This document shows, in pieces, positions 60,856 to 64,000 of a stretch of 64,000 nucleotides of DNA (the first letter of the stretch is position 1; the number at the start of each line of letters is the position of its first letter). The DNA lies in assembly GCF_002081715.1 (NCBI RefSeq), contig NZ_MUKP01000003.1:62001-126000 (forward strand), read 5' to 3'. The notes under the pieces were generated by a model. The model was not told the origin of the DNA. It made no database searches and saw nothing but the letters and a program-made list of their open reading frames with translations. Source of the stretch: Nocardia donostiensis (lineage in GTDB: Bacteria > Actinomycetota > Actinomycetes > Mycobacteriales > Mycobacteriaceae). Made by a program: the position numbers and the translations under genes.

Positions 60856-62779
60856 GGAAGTTTTCCGAGCCAGTGTGCTGGACCGGGAAGGGTTCTGGCT
60901 ACAAGCGGCAGAGGCGCTCGACTGGTACCGGGTTCCCACGAAAGCCCTCGACGATTCGGCCCCACCCTTCTATCGCTGGTTTCCCGACGGTGAGATCAAC
61001 GTCGCGTACAACGCGCTGGACCGGCACGTGGACGCCGGCCGGGGGGACCAGCCCGCACTGATCTATGACTCCCCGGTCACCGACACCCGGCGGATCTACA
61101 CCTACAGCCGATTGCGCGACGAGGTCGCTACGTTCGCCGGGGCACTGCGTGATCTCGGGGTGACTGCCGGGGATCGCGTGGTGATCTACATGCCGATGGT
61201 CCCCGAGGCTGCGATAGCCATGTTGGCCTGCGCGCGACTCGGCGCGGTGCATTCGGTGGTATTCGGCGGATTCGCAGCCAATGAGCTCGCCGTCCGCATC
61301 GACGACGCCGCGCCGACGGTTGTCGTGTCGGCCTCCTGTGGGATCGAGGGCACGCGGGTCATCGAGTACAAGCCGCTGCTGGACAGGGCGATCGAACTGT
61401 CGACGAACAAGCCGGAGAAGCGGATCATCCTGCAACGCCCGCAAGCAGAAGCGGCCCTCGGCCCACACGATGTGGATTGGGCCGAGGCGGTCGCGAAAGC
61501 TGTTCCCGCCGACCCGGTACCGGTGAAGTCCACCGATGCGTTGTATGTGCTGTACACCTCCGGCACCACAGGCAAGCCCAAGGGTGTGGTCCGCGATAGC
61601 GGTGGCTATGCGACCGCGTTGGCCTGGTCGATGCCCAACGTCTACGACGTCGGGCCAGGCCAGACGATCTTCACCGCGTCGGATGTCGGGTGGGTCGTCG
61701 GTCACTCCTACATCGTGTACGCGCCCCTGCTGGCCGGGGCGACCACGATCCTCTACGAGGGCAAGCCGGTCGGCACTCCCGACGCCGGACAGTTCTGGCG
61801 GGTCGCGTCCGAATACGGTGTGCGCACCATGTTCACCGCCCCGACGGCGTTCCGGGCGCTGAAGAAAGAGGACCCGAACGGCGAGTACGCCGGGCAGTAC
61901 GACCTGTCCGAGCTGAAGTATCTGTTTCTCGCGGGCGAGCGTCTCGACCCGGAGACCTACCGTTGGGCCTCGGAGCTGCTACAGATCCCGGTGATCGACC
62001 ACTGGTGGCAGACCGAGACCGGATGGCCCATCGTGGCCAACCCGGTCGGGATCGAGCTGCTGGAGATCAAACCCGGGTCGCCGACGCGGCCGCTCCCAGG
62101 CTGGGACATCCAGGTCCTCGACACCGACGGTACGCAGGTGCCTGCCGGTACGGACGGGGCGATCGTCGCGAAACTCCCGCTTCCGCCGGGCGCCTTCTCG
62201 ACACTGTGGGGGGACGATGAACGGTTCGTGAGTTCGTACATGTCGGCCTTCGAAGGCTGTTACCTCACCGGTGACGGCGGCACGATCGACGAGGACGGGT
62301 ATGTGTTCGTCATGGGCCGGACCGACGACGTCATCAATGTCGCCGGGCACCGCCTGTCCACCGGCGGTATGGAGGAAGTGCTGGCCGCGCACCCGGACGT
62401 GGCGGAGTGCGCGGTAATCGGCGTCGCCGACCAGCTGAAAGGCCAGATCCCGCGCGGGTTCGTGGTGCTCAAGGCCGGGGTGGACACCGCCGCGGAGGGT
62501 TACGAGGACACGCTGCGCGCCGAGCTGGTCCAGATGGTGCGCGACCAGGTCGGCGCGGTCGCCTCGCTCAAGGATGTCGCGATCGTGCCCGCCCTGCCCA
62601 AAACCCGCTCCGGGAAAATCCTGCGCAAGACCATGCGCGCCATCGCTGACGGCCTCGACGCGCCGGTGCCCTCCACCATCGACGACGCCTCGGTGCTCGA
62701 CGCCCTTCGCCCCGTGCTCCATACACCGACGCCGGTCGACGTGCCGAGTGTTTCCAGCCATCGCAGCCGGGTTCGGTAA
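60839..62779 (+). CDS. prpE: Propionyl-CoA synthetase (acyl-CoA synthetase)
   Basis: A roughly 646-residue ANL enzyme. A3 motif LYTSGTTGKPKGVVRD, TASDVGWVVGHSY and the acetyl/propionyl-specific HWWQTETGWPI are present, as is the acylatable lysine in PKTRSGKILRK. The sequence FGGFAANELAVRI is PrpE-like. It activates propionate (or a short fatty acid) to the CoA ester. The start is GTG 60839 (GGGAGG 7 nt upstream) or ATG 60842. No prpBCD is in the window. Confidence 0.88.
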   Translation: MMSSYEEVFRASVLDREGFWLQAAEALDWYRVPTKALDDSAPPFYRWFPDGEINVAYNALDRHVDAGRGDQPALIYDSPVTDTRRIYTYSRLRDEVATFAGALRDLGVTAGDRVVIYMPMVPEAAIAMLACARLGAVHSVVFGGFAANELAVRIDDAAPTVVVSASCGIEGTRVIEYKPLLDRAIELSTNKPEKRIILQRPQAEAALGPHDVDWAEAVAKAVPADPVPVKSTDALYVLYTSGTTGKPKGVVRDSGGYATALAWSMPNVYDVGPGQTIFTASDVGWVVGHSYIVYAPLLAGATTILYEGKPVGTPDAGQFWRVASEYGVRTMFTAPTAFRALKKEDPNGEYAGQYDLSELKYLFLAGERLDPETYRWASELLQIPVIDHWWQTETGWPIVANPVGIELLEIKPGSPTRPLPGWDIQVLDTDGTQVPAGTDGAIVAKLPLPPGAFSTLWGDDERFVSSYMSAFEGCYLTGDGGTIDEDGYVFVMGRTDDVINVAGHRLSTGGMEEVLAAHPDVAECAVIGVADQLKGQIPRGFVVLKAGVDTAAEGYEDTLRAELVQMVRDQVGAVASLKDVAIVPALPKTRSGKILRKTMRAIADGLDAPVPSTIDDASVLDALRPVLHTPTPVDVPSVSSHRSRVR

Positions 62780-62870
62780 CCACCGGTGTAGGGGTACATG
62801 TCTCGATCGCCCAGACCGATGCAGGTCAGCAATGATACGAGTACTGCGTCCCCGCGCCGACTGCTGGTTC

Positions 62871-63323
62871 CTATGCTGCGCAGAACTCGTTGCCCTCCGG
62901 GTCTTGCATGATCCACCAGTGCCCGGCGGGCCCTTTGTCGATCTCTTGGACGCGGGTTGCGCCCAGCTCTTCCAGCCGGGCCACGAGCCCGTCGAGGTCA
63001 CCGGGTTCGCTGTGCACATCGATATGTAAGCGGTTCTTGCCCGACTTCTCCTCGGGGACGTCCTGGAAGAGCAGACGCCTCCCGCGACCGACGCCGCTGG
63101 TCTGGTCGAACGGGTCGTCGGGGTGGCGGATCGCAGCGTAGCCCCGGAAAGTTTTGCGACCGTGGTGCTCGGCGATTGCGTCCTCTCGAAGCTGGCCGGC
63201 GGCCAGTAGGTGCTCGATGAGAGCGGTGGGATCTTCCACCTCGTATTCCAGAGCCGCGGCCCAGAAATCGGCGAGAGCGGCGGCGTTTCGGCTGTCGATG
63301 ACCAGTTTCCAGTTCAATGCCAT
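62871..63323 (-). CDS. VOC-fold glyoxalase-like protein
   Basis: A 150-residue protein of the glyoxalase-like type: ALNWKLVIDSRNAAALADFW, RLHIDVHSE and HWWIMQDPEGNEFCA. The start at ATG 63323 is supported by AGGA 6 nt upstream. The fold is typical; its substrate is not known. It is convergent with prpE. Confidence 0.83.
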   Translation of the reverse strand: MALNWKLVIDSRNAAALADFWAAALEYEVEDPTALIEHLLAAGQLREDAIAEHHGRKTFRGYAAIRHPDDPFDQTSGVGRGRRLLFQDVPEEKSGKNRLHIDVHSEPGDLDGLVARLEELGATRVQEIDKGPAGHWWIMQDPEGNEFCAA

Positions 63324-63458
63324 GCCATTTCCTACCATCGGCAGCTGCCCGGCCGGTGGCCTGTCCTGGTCGGAAGGCTTACGGGCTTTCACCATGGTGT
63401 GCTGTTTGCGGGAGTAGTGATCTGGGCGAGGACGGGCGCGGCCGAGTGTGCCGGCCAG

Positions 63459-64000
63459 CTAAATGTGCAACGGAGGCGATTCGGGGAACTTGACCGGCAA
63501 TGCCGCCAGCGAACGGTTGAACGGACCCGGCCGCCACTGCAGTTGATCGGCCGGGACTGCCAGTTCCATATCGGGGAGGGCGTCGAGCAGTTGGTCGATC
63601 GCGTCCTGGGCGACCAGGTAGGCCAGGTGCCGCGCCGGGCAGGTGTGCGGGCCGGTGCTCCACGCCAGATGGGAGCGGTTGTCGGCGAACTGGCCGGAAT
63701 GGATCTCCGGATCGTTGTTGCAGGCCATGATGCTGATCAGCACTGGTTGGTGTGCGGGTAACCAGACGTTGTCGATGAGGATCGGCTGCCGCGGGTAGGT
63801 CATGCAGTAGTTCGCTATCGGTGGGTCGGTGTACAAGACCTCGTCCAGAGCGTCGCGGGTGGAGAGGCTGCCGTCGAGCACGTTCGCCGCGAACCGGTCG
63901 TCGGTCAACATCAGCAGCAGCGTGTTCGTCACCAGGTTCATCTGCGGTTCGATCCCGGCCCCGTACAGAGTGACCAGCTGATGAACCATTTCCTCGTCGG
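63459..64000 (-). CDS. Cytochrome P450, truncated by window edge, unusual ExxR
   Basis: The C-terminal ~180 residues of a P450 run in from the window end. The I-helix LYGAGIEPQMN and heme loop AWSTGPHTCPARHLA (Cys ligand) are clear. The K-helix reads DEVLYTDPPIANY, so Tyr occupies the Arg of the near-invariant ExxR. Some actinobacterial P450s, such as the CYP157 group, also depart from ExxR. The heme motif has Trp where Phe is usual. The N-terminus lies beyond base 64000. Confidence 0.85.
   Translation of the reverse strand, partial: DEEMVHQLVTLYGAGIEPQMNLVTNTLLLMLTDDRFAANVLDGSLSTRDALDEVLYTDPPIANYCMTYPRQPILIDNVWLPAHQPVLISIMACNNDPEIHSGQFADNRSHLAWSTGPHTCPARHLAYLVAQDAIDQLLDALPDMELAVPADQLQWRPGPFNRSLAALPVKFPESPPLHI

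Noticed and set aside
1..64000. CRISPR array
   Set aside because: No regularly spaced direct repeats were seen on reading through the window.

Overview
The window is high-GC actinobacterial DNA with dense, mostly GTG/ATG-started genes. Gene order and family content point to a mycolate-type actinomycete close to Nocardia. Two long stretches follow the order I know from Mycobacterium tuberculosis: the sulfite reductase / APS reductase / chelatase block, and hrcA-dnaJ-rsmE-phoH-ybeY-corC-like-era-amidase-recO-uppS-zur-smtB-glyS followed by a TPM-domain gene, dgt, dnaG and tRNA-Asn. The identification rests on protein motifs and synteny read by eye; no database search was run.

Layout. 1-3360: sulfate ABC importer (partial binding protein, CysT, CysW, CysA). 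3813-13401: accessory block with two Hsp70-like actin-fold proteins flanking an AurF-like diiron oxygenase, its FprB-type ferredoxin reductase and an SDR, then a Baeyer-Villiger-type flavoprotein. 13749-14552: HAD phosphatase. 14600-20430 (minus): assimilatory sulfate operon sirA-cysH-cysD-cysN-chelatase, preceded by an unannotated cysteine-rich leader peptide with mutually exclusive stem-loops, which looks like a cysteine attenuator. 20644-24654: SnoaL-like protein, hemW, and a small type VII secretion cassette (YbaB-like, EspC-like, WXG effector-like, and a small membrane protein that seems frame-disrupted). 24873-40948: conserved heat-shock, translation and cell-envelope core, with zinc regulators smtB and zur. 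41052-49098: small WGxxGxxG-like secreted protein, PapA-like acyltransferase, MerR regulator with a textbook 19-bp-spacer promoter, TPM membrane protein, metallo-hydrolase, DUF4185/DUF5005-type protein, YdcF. 49100-52984: dGTPase, primase, tRNA-Asn. 52985-57600: island-like segment beside tRNA-Asn, with an IS1380-type transposase relic, a VOC-ABC-ArsR-SRPBCC operon with its own operator, a tyrosine-integrase relic and an unrecognised gene. 57720-64000: cold-shock protein, small basic protein, TetR/hydrolase pair with twin operators, propionyl-CoA synthetase with two upstream mini-ORFs, VOC protein, and a truncated cytochrome P450 lacking the usual ExxR arginine.

How it works together. The importer at the left edge and the sirA operon supply the route sulfate -> APS -> sulfite -> sulfide, and the chelatase provides iron for the siroheme of SirA. 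SmtB/Zur form a zinc-sensing pair. At least nine genes have a -10-like hexamer ending 6-7 nt before the start codon, the arrangement of leaderless transcripts common in mycolate actinobacteria. Several convergent gene pairs share perfect inverted repeats that look like bidirectional terminators without a U-tract.
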